35,523 nt of DNA from Paulinella micropora (GCA_009731375.1 BJOX01000320.1:192532-228054), one strand, 5' to 3'. Counted from the first letter of the stretch, positions 1-7,857 are shown. Made by a program: numbers and translations. Notes: generated by a model from the letters alone, not told the origin.

Positions 1-20
1 TTTGCGGTTATTTCAAACAT
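1..20 (-). CDS. 5' end of hypothetical gene (mirror of 13205 gene), cut by window edge
   Basis: Read leftward from position 20, the sequence begins ATG and encodes MFEITA and the first bases of the next codons, identical to the start of the 118-aa gene at 13205. Only the start codon and a few codons are inside the window. It matters because it shows that the inverted repeat crosses a gene start and runs on to the left. Confidence 0.6.
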
Positions 21-50
21 TTGAAGTTATGAGCCTTTATGAATATCTCT

Positions 51-70
51 ATCTCCGACACGTCGGAGAT
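51..70. repeat. 20-bp hairpin palindrome ATCTCC...GGAGAT
   Basis: ATCTCCGACACGTCGGAGAT has 9-nt perfect arms around a 2-nt centre. It lies 31 nt upstream of the leftward gene start at position 20. A half site (GGTTGGAGATAT) follows at about 76-87. It belongs to a palindrome family found at several other places in this element. Confidence 0.85.
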
Positions 71-137
71 TTACTGGTTGGAGATATGGCGGTGGCGGTG
101 GCCGTATATCTTACATAGAATTTTTATTAATTAATAA

Positions 138-186
138 ATTAAGCGGGGGTTAATCAGTAAAAAGTTAAGAGGGGGTTAATCGGTTT
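138..186. repeat. Short direct repeats (iteron-like) in intergenic spacer
   Basis: Two copies of the pattern AAG-N-GGGGGTTAATC-R-GT occur about 29 nt apart, in AT-rich sequence between the helicase 3' end and the next gene. The mirror copies lie at about 13039-13087 in arm B. They could be protein-binding iterons; this is inference from spacing and composition only. Confidence 0.5.
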
Positions 187-287
187 ATTATAAGGTTATA
201 TACGGAGCACACAAGGGGTTGAATATTCTGCCCCCTATTATCCGTAGTAATCGTTTTTGCTGTTTTTTCCCGTTGTCCCTTCCTCCT

Positions 288-457
288 CCTTCAAATCAAT
301 ACGAAGGCCTTTTTCACCCTTTTTCCTTCATTTTCCTTATCAGGGGGTATCTTTTCCTACTTTTTATAGAGAAAATGAACTACATACCCCCAAATCAACA
401 GGAATGCCTTTTTCGCCCTTTTTCCTTCATTATCCTCATCAAAAAAAGATACCCCCT
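288..457. repeat. Imperfect ~100-bp direct repeats
   Basis: Two related segments, about 288-357 and 388-452, share CAAATCAA, CCCTTTTTCCTTCATT and GATACCCCC-type blocks. A third partial CAAATCA block follows at about 460. The stretch lies in a 636-bp spacer without a credible gene. Open frames across it are low-complexity products of the repeats. The mirror is 12768-12937. Confidence 0.6.
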
Positions 458-513
458 TCAAATCAGGACGAAATCAATACGAAGAGGAATTTTTATGTTT
501 TGACGACTTCGGC

Positions 514-633
514 CAAAAAAAGAAACCCCCAAAAGAAACCCCCAAAAGAAACCCCCAAAAGATACCCCCCAAAAGATACCCCCCAAAAGATACCCCCCAA
601 AAGATACCCCCCCAAAAAAAAAAGAAACCCCTC
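514..633. repeat. G/C-skewed tandem repeat, about 7 units of 13-14 bp
   Basis: About three units of AAAAGAAACCCCC followed by four of AAAAGATACCCCCC, ending in an A-run. Read on the other strand the unit is GGGGGGTATCTTTT. The clustered G-runs could form G-quadruplexes and resemble eukaryotic telomere-type repeats, although the array is internal here, directly behind the 3' end of the helicase gene. The mirror copy is at 12592-12711. Confidence 0.85.
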
Positions 634-656
634 CCTCTTCAATAAACTCATTCACC

Positions 657-1082
657 TCAATACGGCCAGCCGTTAATTTTCTTTAATTCTCCCTCTTTCT
701 TAAACATCGCCCCCAATGTCTTATTCGGGGCTAATTGGTAATATGTGGCATGCTTATTTGTCGCTATTATTGATACGCCCCATTCTGCCTTTAGAGCACT
801 ATTAATAAAATATAAGGTATCTCTTAGAAATGTTTTATTTGTTGTCGTGTTCATATGGTCTATAATCTTTTTCTGTTTCTTCGTGTCCGTCGTATATAAA
901 ACCAATTCGTCGGCCTTTGCTAGCCATTCCTGCCTTTTAATATTCTCTTTTAAGTGCTCCGCGCTTATCTTTGCTTTAAAGTCCCATATGTCATTTATTC
1001 CTAACCCGCCTATAAGTTGTATAAGGTTTATGTGCTTATTGTATCGCCGTTCTGTGTTTATTGTGTTGAATGCGTATTCCAT
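657..1082 (-). CDS. C-terminal segment of primase-helicase (arm A)
   Basis: 141 residues, the last piece of the primase-helicase gene that starts at 4063. Just upstream, the frame continues open through DEQGNPTDCG before the internal Met, so this is a continuation of the big gene after a frame break near 1130-1145, not an independent gene. It has no motif I recognise. It is lysine-rich and mostly helical, and ends KKINGWPY. The identical piece in arm B is 12143-12568. The frame break is shared by both arms, so it either predates the duplication or has been spread by copy correction, or the same sequencing error recurs. Confidence 0.6.
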   Translation of the reverse strand: MEYAFNTINTERRYNKHINLIQLIGGLGINDIWDFKAKISAEHLKENIKRQEWLAKADELVLYTTDTKKQKKIIDHMNTTTNKTFLRDTLYFINSALKAEWGVSIIATNKHATYYQLAPNKTLGAMFKKEGELKKINGWPY

Positions 1083-1110
1083 AACCCCGCAGTCCGTCGG
1101 GTTGCCCTGT

Positions 1111-2104
1111 TCATCCGTTATCAGTCGGGTTCTGTTCTCTTTGTTTTATGTAATTCAGCCCCTCGCTTAGTTTGTCCTCTACGTTTTTATTGTATGGCCT
1201 ATAATTCCATATATAAGCCCTTAATCTGTCATCATCAAATATCTTATAAAATAAACTATTTGCGGGTTCGTCCGCAATCTCCAACGTGTTAGAGATTGGC
1301 TTCAGCATCTCCCTTTTTATCCTCGCCTTTTTAAATTCCGCTTCCTCCGTTGGTGTCCATTCTTTGCCCTCTTTATTCTTCTTCATTTCGTTGTATTCCG
1401 CATCTGTAATGTTTCGGGCTTCAAATAAGGTTTTCGCGACCTCCTTTTTGATTACGGCCTCCGCAATTATCGCCTCTTCAATTGTTGGATAACTCGCATC
1501 AGGCTCGTTTAAGTCGTTTATTTCGTAGTTGGCTAATATGAAATACTTTATTAAATTCTGTATCCAGTGGCGGGCATGCTTGTTCTGCTCTACTTTGTTT
1601 TTAGCAAGTAGTTTTATATAGTCGTTTGCTACTACATTAACCGCCCCGTATTGCCCATATGTCCAATTCGCTAAAGTTGCTATTTCGTCCCGTTTCTGTC
1701 TGTCGTTAAGGCTCGCACTTAATTGCCTTAAATATTGTGTTTCGCTTTCAATGGTCGCCGTGTTGTAATTTCTGTAAAACAAGTATATATTGTTGTCTAT
1801 CGGGTGCCGTATTCTGCCCAACATCTGGTAGAAATCCCCGCTCATATTCGTTTTATTACATGCCACGGCCACAATATTTATTATGAAAAACCCCCTTATG
1901 GTAGTAATCCAAACCCCCCGTTATTGCTGGTGAGTAAATAACAACATCATATTCCGCCCATTTCTTGTAATCGTCGGCCATCGCACCGAGCACCTCCTCC
2001 GTTTTGTTGGTTTCGCCCGTTATCAATAGCACCTTGTGCTTGTTTCTTTTCAACATTTTCGCCAATGCCCTAAGTCGTTCGTTTGCCAATGTTCGCGGGG
2101 ACAA
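1111..2104 (-). pseudogene. Helicase C-terminal region of primase-helicase (arm A), broken
   Basis: Continues the gene starting at 4063. Motifs of the second RecA-like domain are visible: YDVVIYSPAITGGLDY and then QMLGRIRHP (motif VI type, Gln and Arg kept), as in herpes origin-binding helicases. In this arm a 4-nt insertion near 1875-1880 breaks the frame between SPAITGG and the QMLGR part; arm B is intact there. Downstream the frame is open to 1111, with NSLFYKIFDDDRLRAYIW near its end. The apparent start near 2104 uses TTG and is not a real start. If the sequence is correct, this copy cannot make an uninterrupted helicase. Confidence 0.65.
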
Positions 2105-2125
2105 GCACCTTTTTGCCCTCGCTTC

Positions 2126-4063
2126 TTAGTTTGACAATTTGCTCATAAGCCTCGCCAATATTGCCCGTCTTAATATGTGTATATTGCGCTTTGTCTTGGT
2201 AATCTCCGCCACGGCGGAGATATCGTTATTAATAAATAGTGTTTTTGCCTCCCTGCCACATTCCCGCCGTATGTTCTGGAAGAATTCAACATCATCGGCC
2301 TTTATCGTCCCAGACATTACAATTATTTGTTTAGCCGTGCCTATAACATACTTTACTATCTCCCAATTGTTCTTGTTGTTTCTGGACTTCTTAAACGTGT
2401 CGCTCGTTAAGTGCTTAACGAATTGGTCGGCCTCATCAATAACTAATTTATTAATTGGCTCTCTGCTTATCGGTATTCTATAAAAACTATCGGCTTGAAT
2501 GGTCAGATTATCCTTTTTTAATTTCCCCTTTGGCTCGTCTCTGTAATCCGCGTTTAAGGGATATTTGCTTTTGTAGTCGCTCGCCAGTGTCCGCCTATAA
2601 CTGCTTACGACCGATTTAAAGCGGGGCATCTGTTTTAATTGTAGCACGGCCTCTGCGGGGTTGTCTTTATGTTTTTCTATTATATCACGGGCTAGCGGGT
2701 TGTTTTTTAGTTTCTCCACAACTTCGCTCGCGTTTTTCTTAATGGTGCCCTTTGTTAATTCGGCTATCTCTTCGTAGTTTGAAATAAGGCCAGTTATTAC
2801 CTTAGAGTTTGCCGTGGTCTTGCCTGTTCCTAACCCGCTTTTAATTGCTATAATATCATACATTGGTGTTGGTTTGCTTTGCTCTTCCATAAATTCCTTA
2901 ATATTGCTACAAAATGCCTCTTTTGTGTTTATTATGTCCGCACCTAGTATGTTGAGTTTTTCGGTGAGTTCCTCCGCTTCCCGTTGTTGGATGGCTTGGC
3001 GGTTCTCGTTGGCGGTTTTAATGTAAAATTTGACCTTGTCCGCATACGTCGCATTTCCCGCCGTTAAAGAGATATAGCGGGCACTTTCGCCTTTGATTTC
3101 GGCCTCCTGTTTTTGCTTCCAACACCCCGCCAATTTCGCCCCGTTCGAAAATTGTAATATAAATAATGTATTGTCGGCCTCGTGTATTCTCTCGCACAAG
3201 TGGCACAAGGTCGGTGTTAGCCTTTTCAACTTATAAGTTTTCATTAAGCCCTCGTCGGTTTCCGCTTCGCTTATGTCCTTTATCGTGTGTGCCCCCGCCT
3301 CGTGTTTTAACACTGGCACCGCCTCAAATAACTTATTAATATTAATGTCCGTGTTCTTTACCTCCGCGGGGCGTGTGTTCGTTATCTCGTTATGTTCGGC
3401 CGTGGTTATCAGCATACATTCATATAAATCATTTGAGACCTCGCATATGTCCTTTGTTATAAGGCGCCCGCCCTCTATTCCTTCCACGAGTTCAAGCCGT
3501 CGGTTTTCTCCTTTCTTAACCGCATAAGGCGCACGCATTCCGCTCGGGGTTCCCGCTTTATGATAAACGGCCAAGTCGTAGCCCAATTCTTTATAATCGG
3601 GCAATTCGTCTTTAATGATTTCTTTGATTTCTAGCGGGTCGGCGTATAGTTCGCCACCATTACACACGAAATGAAACGAATTGATATATTTCTCTTTCTT
3701 GCTTGAATATCCGCACCCGCTCAAGGCTATCATGTCCTCGTTGAATAGTTCTTCAAAAGCCTCACGGGCTCGTGTGTAGTCAGATACCTCGTTTAAGGCT
3801 CGGGCTTCCTCCGTGTCGTATGTCTTGTCAATGTCCGCGTATGGTTTCAAAAGTAGAGCAGTTCCTAAACTTTCCATTGCGTGCGGGTTCTTCTTTATGA
3901 AGTCCAATAAATCGGCCGTATTCACCTTTACGGCATATAATGGTGATGCCTTCATTTCACGATAGAAAACACGACCCCCGCCCGTGTCATTAGTATTTAA
4001 TTTTAAGTTAGAGTTTTTATTCTCGGTAGTATATACCCCTCGGTCTGCCTCATACCCGCTCAT
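2126..4063 (-). CDS. AEP primase fused to SF2 (origin-binding-type) helicase, N-terminal part (arm A)
   Basis: 645 residues, identical to the arm B product. The primase part shows KPYADID (residues 74-79, the metal-binding DxD), SFHF (129-132, SxH) and GYDLAVYHK (161-169, third motif Asp163), the three archaeo-eukaryotic primase motifs. A probable zinc site follows: C287, C290, H294, C314. The helicase part has Walker A KSGLGTGKT (408-416), DEAD (543-546) and MSGT (583-586). The gene starts at ATG 4063 beside an AT-rich divergent region. The frame is broken at the 20-bp palindrome 2202-2221, after which the reading shifts, so the last ~30 residues of this ORF are out of frame. The role is probably initiation of the element's own DNA replication. 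Confidence 0.85.
   Translation of the reverse strand: MSGYEADRGVYTTENKNSNLKLNTNDTGGGRVFYREMKASPLYAVKVNTADLLDFIKKNPHAMESLGTALLLKPYADIDKTYDTEEARALNEVSDYTRAREAFEELFNEDMIALSGCGYSSKKEKYINSFHFVCNGGELYADPLEIKEIIKDELPDYKELGYDLAVYHKAGTPSGMRAPYAVKKGENRRLELVEGIEGGRLITKDICEVSNDLYECMLITTAEHNEITNTRPAEVKNTDININKLFEAVPVLKHEAGAHTIKDISEAETDEGLMKTYKLKRLTPTLCHLCERIHEADNTLFILQFSNGAKLAGCWKQKQEAEIKGESARYISLTAGNATYADKVKFYIKTANENRQAIQQREAEELTEKLNILGADIINTKEAFCSNIKEFMEEQSKPTPMYDIIAIKSGLGTGKTTANSKVITGLISNYEEIAELTKGTIKKNASEVVEKLKNNPLARDIIEKHKDNPAEAVLQLKQMPRFKSVVSSYRRTLASDYKSKYPLNADYRDEPKGKLKKDNLTIQADSFYRIPISREPINKLVIDEADQFVKHLTSDTFKKSRNNKNNWEIVKYVIGTAKQIIVMSGTIKADDVEFFQNIRRECGREAKTLFINNDISAVAEITKTKRNIHILRRAILARLMSKLSN
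2202..2221. repeat. 20-bp palindrome inserted in helicase gene (arm A)
   Basis: ATCTCCGCCACGGCGGAGAT on this strand, the mirror of 11009-11028. Arms of 9 nt are perfect. It sits between residues of the helicase and shifts the frame; deleting exactly 20 nt rejoins the downstream helicase frame. Confidence 0.85.
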
Positions 4064-4281
4064 TTTTTTTTTGCTAATCTCAAATATTTGAGATACTTTA
4101 TATTATCAGATAAATAAACTTTTTACAAAATTAAATAATTAATTCGGTTTCTATATTTAATACCGCTTTTATTCCTTAAATCAAAATACGGCACCTTAAA
4201 CCGCTTATGAATATAAAATTATATTAAAATATAATTAATTACTTTTCATTTAAAATTTATATACCCCCCATAATATAGACA
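4064..4281. promoter_or_regulatory. AT-rich divergent intergenic region, candidate origin/promoters (arm A)
   Basis: 218 bp between the leftward primase-helicase start (4063) and the rightward gene at 4282. It is very AT-rich, with repeated TAATTAATT-like blocks, two ACCGCTT blocks and a perfect 18-bp palindrome at 4077-4094. It must hold both promoters. Location beside the replication gene, AT richness and a palindrome make it a candidate origin, but no known origin motif is recognised. The mirror is 8949-9166. Confidence 0.45.
4077..4094. repeat. 18-bp perfect palindrome ATCTCAAATATTTGAGAT
   Basis: A perfect palindrome 14 nt upstream of the primase-helicase start codon. It shares the ATCTC...GAGAT ends with the other palindromes of the element but has an AT-rich centre. 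It could be an operator or an initiator-binding site. Confidence 0.85.
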
Positions 4282-4725
4282 ATGACAGAGCAACCACTTC
4301 TTCAACGTGTTGAAGAAATTCAACAAAAGCAAAAAGTCGGCCGTCCCGCGGGGGTGTCTAAGTCGGGATTAACGGAGAGACCGCCAACCACTACGCGACG
4401 TATCGGCGATAAATCCATTTCTACAATTTACTTTAAAAAGCAGTTAGCAAACGGCGACATAAGATATTATAAAAAAGAAAAAGTATATAACCGCGTGCAA
4501 GAGAGAAAAAGGCGCACCATATTGAATGCCAAATATAAGCCAGTTAAGCGGGCTAAAATATCAAACATAAAGAAAGCATTAAGCGAAAACATGGACAAAC
4601 TCAGCATACACGAATTAGACACATTAGCCCGCATTTTTACAGAGTGTGATATATCGGCAGTAAAAAACAATATAATAAGATTACATAAGGAGGACTTGGC
4701 ACAGGCTCCAGCAATAACGGCATAA
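4282..4725 (+). CDS. Small basic protein with AT-hook-like motif (arm A)
   Basis: 147 residues, strongly basic in the first two thirds (KKEKVYNRVQERKRR), with KVGRPAGVSKSG near residue 18, which resembles an AT-hook GRP core. The C-terminal third looks helical. I do not recognise a family. It starts at ATG 4282 after the TATATACCCCCC-type AT-rich upstream region and is followed by a strong hairpin at 4789. It is divergent from the primase-helicase and identical to the arm B copy 8505-8948. A DNA-binding or regulatory role is plausible but unproven. Confidence 0.75.
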   Translation: MTEQPLLQRVEEIQQKQKVGRPAGVSKSGLTERPPTTTRRIGDKSISTIYFKKQLANGDIRYYKKEKVYNRVQERKRRTILNAKYKPVKRAKISNIKKALSENMDKLSIHELDTLARIFTECDISAVKNNIIRLHKEDLAQAPAITA

Positions 4726-4788
4726 GAGGAGCAAGGCGACGAAGAGCGACAGCGAAAACCGCATGCAATATATGGCACAATTTAACAC

Positions 4789-4832
4789 AAAAAGACCCCC
4801 CGCTAATATCTGGCGGGGGTTTGCTTTTTTAT
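4789..4832 (+). terminator. Hairpin with T-tract at the inner end of arm A
   Basis: CCCCCGC and GCGGGGG pair around a 9-nt loop (TAATATCTG), followed by TTTGCTTTTTT. It looks like a transcript-end hairpin for the 4282 gene. Palindromic 3' ends also mark transcript ends in some large DNA viruses. The mirror is 8398-8441. Confidence 0.6.
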
Positions 4833-4874
4833 ATAGAGCGGGTGGTTTGGATTAAACCAACATAAGGCAAAAAA
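4829..4874 (+). promoter_or_regulatory. Probable promoter of single-copy gene 4875, lying in the repeat arm
   Basis: TATATA lies about 40 nt upstream of ATG 4875, in the last bases of arm A. The same bases occur inverted in arm B in front of the gene starting at 8365, so both genes flanking the single-copy centre appear to be driven inward by identical promoters. No measured start site is available. Confidence 0.35.
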
Positions 4875-5843
4875 ATGAGCAACGAAGCAGGGCGGGCATT
4901 TGTAAGGGCACTGATTGAAAAACATATTGATAAGTATGAAGCAACAGAGGACGAAATCAGCGAACGATGCTTTAAGTGCTTAATTGGCGAGCACGACAGC
5001 GACGACGACGACGACGCCGGGGGTTATATATTCAAACTCTTAAAGATGTATGAACCTAAGACCGCCGACACCAAACCAAAAACAGCAGAGAAATTAAACG
5101 CGATTATAACAGAGTTTAAAAAATTAGTTTATAGAGTGAAACGGCGCTATAAGTGCGATGTCATTGAAAAGGGCTTCAAAAGTTATGAAAAATATAAAGG
5201 GAAAAATGAGCATTTATTCTCTATACACGGCGAAAGAGGCGAAAAAATGGAACTCTTAAGGGCGGATTACTACAAACAACTCACAGAGGGACAGGAGACA
5301 ACCAAACAACAAATAAAGGATTTGAGAACGGCTAAAGCCCTTTTAATTGCGGAACAAAAGGAACACAGGCGAACAACGGGAGAATTAAAACAGGCACAGC
5401 AAACTATAAACCAACTACGGGAAAATAACAGGGAATTAAAAAGCAAATATAAGGTGTTATTAAATCAAAAAGCAAAAGAAAAACAACAGCGACAGCCCGC
5501 CAAATCCAGCGACAAAGAGCAAGACGAAAGCGAAGACGGCGACAAAGAGCAAGACGAAAGCGAAGACGACGACGAAGAACAAGACGAAGAAAACGAAGAA
5601 AGCGACGAAGACCGCGACAACGAAGGCAAAGGCGAAGACAGCGACAACGAAGGCGAAGGCGAAGAACAAGACAACGAAGGCGAAGAGCGAAGCGAAGGCA
5701 AACAGGCCATTATAGAGGGCGAGCCAGACCCGCCATATATGGACGAGGTAGAACCGGGCCTATTTGTGCCATATATTCAAAGTAATAACCAACACGCAAC
5801 ACAAGACAGCAAGAACAACAAGAGCAACCATTATATTATATAA
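4875..5843 (+). CDS. Coiled-coil protein with acidic repeat tail
   Basis: 322 residues. An N-terminal helical region includes an Asp-run near residue 42. A long heptad-like stretch (about residues 135-215, rich in Q, K, E and L) is likely a coiled coil. A highly acidic repetitive tract follows (about 215-275) made of KEQDESEDGD- and DNEGEGEE-type units. The end, EPDPPYMDEVEPGLFVPYIQ, is more ordered. No family is recognised. The acidic tract is encoded by GAC/GAA-rich triplet repeats and could vary in length. Starts 17 nt inside the single-copy centre and overlaps the convergent gene at its 3' end by 8 nt. It could be a structural or DNA-mimic protein; that is a guess. Confidence 0.75.
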   Translation: MSNEAGRAFVRALIEKHIDKYEATEDEISERCFKCLIGEHDSDDDDDAGGYIFKLLKMYEPKTADTKPKTAEKLNAIITEFKKLVYRVKRRYKCDVIEKGFKSYEKYKGKNEHLFSIHGERGEKMELLRADYYKQLTEGQETTKQQIKDLRTAKALLIAEQKEHRRTTGELKQAQQTINQLRENNRELKSKYKVLLNQKAKEKQQRQPAKSSDKEQDESEDGDKEQDESEDDDEEQDEENEESDEDRDNEGKGEDSDNEGEGEEQDNEGEERSEGKQAIIEGEPDPPYMDEVEPGLFVPYIQSNNQHATQDSKNNKSNHYII

Positions 5844-6084
5844 GCAGAAATTCCTTTATTTCCTTCATAAATACTTTAATTTCTTTATAGTTATTCACAG
5901 CCCACGGGGTGCCGTTTTCGTGTGCGGTTGTTGCTTCTTCTAGATAATCACGTAGCAAAACCAAGGCAGGCGAAGCAAGTATGTCAAACTCGTTTGAGAT
6001 TGGCGGGTTGTCTTCGTCGTGTAATCTCTTAACCGCTTTATATAAATTATGGATTTTCAAAATTAAAAGCCTATCAGAGGCCAT
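5836..6084 (-). CDS. Small helical hypothetical protein
   Basis: About 82 residues, starting at ATG 6084-6082 (MASDRLLILKIHNLYKAV). The longer version from a TTG at 6087 adds one residue and is less likely. Predicted mainly helical with leucine-rich stretches; no motif is recognised. Its start overlaps the stop of the upstream gene as TGATG, typical of coupled translation, so the two were probably co-expressed. Confidence 0.65.
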   Translation of the reverse strand: MASDRLLILKIHNLYKAVKRLHDEDNPPISNEFDILASPALVLLRDYLEEATTAHENGTPWAVNNYKEIKVFMKEIKEFLLI

Positions 6085-6482
6085 CAATTCAACATGAGTT
6101 TTATTTTTTCAATGTGCGGGGCTTTCTCAGTCTCAATAAGGGCGAATTTTTTGTTATTTAAAGTAAATGTTTTTTTCGTCAATCGTCCACGTGCGGGGGC
6201 TTTCTCGTCTATCTCCGCCTTTGCTTTCTCGTCTATCTCCTCCGCCTTTACCTTCTCGGGTGTTTTGGTTTCTTCATTTGCTTTCTCGTCTGCTTTCTCG
6301 GGGGCTTTGGTTTTTCTTTTTTGATATGCTTTTTTGTTGTATTCTTTACGTTTTCTTTTGTTTATGTCCTTCATGTAAGTATAGCACTTTAAACAGGACT
6401 TTAAGGGCAAACCGCCAACACCTAAAACGGGGCTTAAGATATCCTTTTTACACCGCGAACAAAGGGGCAAAACAGCAGACAT
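6084..6482 (-). CDS. Zinc-ribbon-like basic protein
   Basis: 132 residues. The N-terminus has CSRCKKD and, about 20 residues on, CLKCYTY, a four-cysteine zinc-binding pattern, followed by a basic stretch (KRKRKEYNKKAYQKRK). The middle is a repetitive A/E/K linker with EKA and DEKA units, and the C-terminal ~30 residues look like a small folded unit. Similar CxxC-CxxC plus basic-helix proteins are common in large DNA viruses of protists. Overlaps the next gene as TGATG. Divergent from the 6530 gene, which has a related Cys pattern. Confidence 0.7.
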   Translation of the reverse strand: MSAVLPLCSRCKKDILSPVLGVGGLPLKSCLKCYTYMKDINKRKRKEYNKKAYQKRKTKAPEKADEKANEETKTPEKVKAEEIDEKAKAEIDEKAPARGRLTKKTFTLNNKKFALIETEKAPHIEKIKLMLN

Positions 6483-6529
6483 TATATATTAATATGTTTA
6501 TTAAAAGTTTATTAATGTTTATATATAAC
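6483..6529. promoter_or_regulatory. 47-bp bidirectional promoter region
   Basis: Nearly pure A/T spacer (repeats of TTATATAT and GTTTATTAA) between the start codons of divergent genes at 6482 and 6530. Both promoters must lie here or overlap the 5' ends. Confidence 0.45.
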
Positions 6530-7024
6530 ATGGCGGACATTAACGAGGGTAATATTTTGAGGAGTTGCTCAAAGTGCGGACGGGACAAACTCAAGAGCAA
6601 ATTTAAAAAAGGCGGTAATGTGTGTAAAGAATGCGTAAAGAGTAAAAAGAGCCAGATAAGCCACACATGCGAAAAAATAGATTACTTAAACAACATGAGC
6701 GACATGACAGATAACGAGATAGAAATATTATTTAGCCGTTATAGAGCATGCTTAATGGAGGCTAAAAGACAAGGGGCGGACGGACTACTAACGAAGGCTT
6801 TTAATAATAAATTGTTTGAATTGGTCGGCGAATTTTGCGAGGCTACATTTAATTTGGAGGTAGTCCAAATTAAAAAACACATTAAACCAGAACCGCCCCG
6901 CCGTGTCGTGCGAGGTGATACGATAACCTTTATGAGAGAAAATGAGCCCGTAGAATACATACCGCTCAATTTAAGACAGGTAAAGAGCCCAGAGCCCCCA
7001 TTAACGGACGAAGACGACATTTAA
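6530..7024 (+). CDS. CxxC/CxxC zinc-binding hypothetical protein
   Basis: 164 residues from ATG 6530 (MADINEGNILRSCSKCGRDK). The longer frame extending upstream overlaps the 6482 gene antisense and is rejected. CSKCGRD ... CKECVK forms a zinc-ribbon-like N-terminus of the type seen before HNH or other nuclease domains, but no HNH motif follows. A basic KSKKSQ and another Cys (SHTC) come next, then a helical middle and a proline/acidic tail ending TDEDDI. Function unknown; nucleic-acid binding is likely. Paired head to head with the related 6084-6482 protein. Confidence 0.7.
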   Translation: MADINEGNILRSCSKCGRDKLKSKFKKGGNVCKECVKSKKSQISHTCEKIDYLNNMSDMTDNEIEILFSRYRACLMEAKRQGADGLLTKAFNNKLFELVGEFCEATFNLEVVQIKKHIKPEPPRRVVRGDTITFMRENEPVEYIPLNLRQVKSPEPPLTDEDDI

Positions 7025-7081
7025 TTTATGTATATATTTTTTATAGATAGTATATATAGAATACTCTATATAGAGGGGGGT

Positions 7082-7276
7082 ATGTCGTTATCTCCGACAC
7101 ACGGAGATTTACCACAGCAAACCATAAGCGACAAATTCAATAAAATAATTGAAATCATAGACACAGAAGACGACCCCCGCTTATTGGTATATTTGGACAC
7201 ATTAGACATATACATACAAGCCCGAATTAACAATATTATAACCGACGACCCAGAATACGAAACGATAGCCAATTAA
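7082..7276 (+). CDS. Small acidic hypothetical protein
   Basis: 64 residues from ATG 7082 (MSLSPTHGDLPQQTISDKF), acidic and helical (NKIIEIIDTEDDPRLLVYL). A longer reading from ATG 7028 is possible but adds a segment encoded by TATA-like DNA that looks like promoter. The hairpin palindrome 7090-7108 lies within the first codons. The stop is 6 nt before the ATG of the next gene, consistent with joint transcription. No family recognised. Confidence 0.55.
   Translation: MSLSPTHGDLPQQTISDKFNKIIEIIDTEDDPRLLVYLDTLDIYIQARINNIITDDPEYETIAN
7090..7108. repeat. Imperfect palindrome ATCTCCG...CGGAGAT inside gene start
   Basis: ATCTCCGACACACGGAGAT, 7-nt arms around a 5-nt centre. It covers codons 3-9 of the small gene at 7082 and is the only family member in the single-copy centre. 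Confidence 0.7.
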
Positions 7277-7281
7277 TAAAA

Positions 7282-7857
7282 ATGTCTATCTTGAAGGAAG
7301 CCAAAGCAGGCTTAAATGATGATGTTTTTAATTTAGTTTTGGTCTATGCGGGCTATGGTAAAAAATGCTTTCAATGCGGTAAAAATGCCACATGTCGGCG
7401 GGGTTATGCTTACCAAATAACAACCGCGGATAGCCACTACGGAAGCGAAACCGACATCAAAATCATATTTAAAATGTTTCACGACATACGAAAAGGCGGG
7501 AACCCGTGGAAGATATGGAACGAAAAAAAACAAGCCTTTAAAGAGGTTAAATTAACAATAAAAAACATATTGTTAATATCACGACAACACGACGAAAACA
7601 CACTTTACGGAGTGGTTGAAAAGATACCCGATAATTTAACACCGCTTATATACAAATTAGCCCTTAAAAAATACATTAAATACACCACTGAAGACTTTTT
7701 CAATTATAAGCGATTAATACGGGAAGGCGACACAGACGGCCAGCCCGTGAAACTATTGAGAACAGCCAAAACTAAAAGCGGGACATTTTACACCGAGATA
7801 ATGCGAGATGTTAAACTTAAGTGTTTTTTTCGTAATATACACTGCGGTATGGATTAA
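7282..7857 (+). CDS. Hypothetical protein with CxxC motif
   Basis: 191 residues, starting MSILKEAKAGLNDDVFNLVL. KKCFQCGKNATC near residue 28 supplies three close cysteines and may bind zinc together with C182 or C189. The rest is mixed helix and strand, basic, with many aromatic residues. No family recognised. Starts 6 nt after the upstream gene and ends overlapping or abutting the convergent gene that comes from 8365. Clearly protein-like composition, intact. Confidence 0.7.
   Translation: MSILKEAKAGLNDDVFNLVLVYAGYGKKCFQCGKNATCRRGYAYQITTADSHYGSETDIKIIFKMFHDIRKGGNPWKIWNEKKQAFKEVKLTIKNILLISRQHDENTLYGVVEKIPDNLTPLIYKLALKKYIKYTTEDFFNYKRLIREGDTDGQPVKLLRTAKTKSGTFYTEIMRDVKLKCFFRNIHCGMD

Larger units (their letters stand above)
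1..4857. repeat. Large inverted repeat, arm A
   Basis: Reverse complement of 8373-13224. The two arms carry the same genes in opposite orientation and differ visibly at three places: a 4-nt insertion in arm A near 1875-1880, one substitution (A 1578 / B 11648), and a 1-nt deletion in arm B near 11671. Position 1 of the window still pairs with 13224, inside a gene start, so the repeat continues to the left of what can be seen. The inner boundary is at about 4857, after GGATTAA. Near identity suggests recent duplication or ongoing copy correction between arms; the few indels argue against simple assembler duplication but could be sequencing error. Confidence 0.95.

Noticed and set aside
514-633. 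CRISPR array
   Set aside because: Units are contiguous 13-14 bp tandem repeats without spacers.
6167-6529. N-terminal extension of the 6530 gene
   Set aside because: It is antisense to the zinc-ribbon gene 6084-6482 and passes through its promoter; ATG 6530 is a better start.
7028-7081. Upstream start for the 7082 gene
   Set aside because: The extra residues come from TATA-like promoter DNA; kept only as a possibility.
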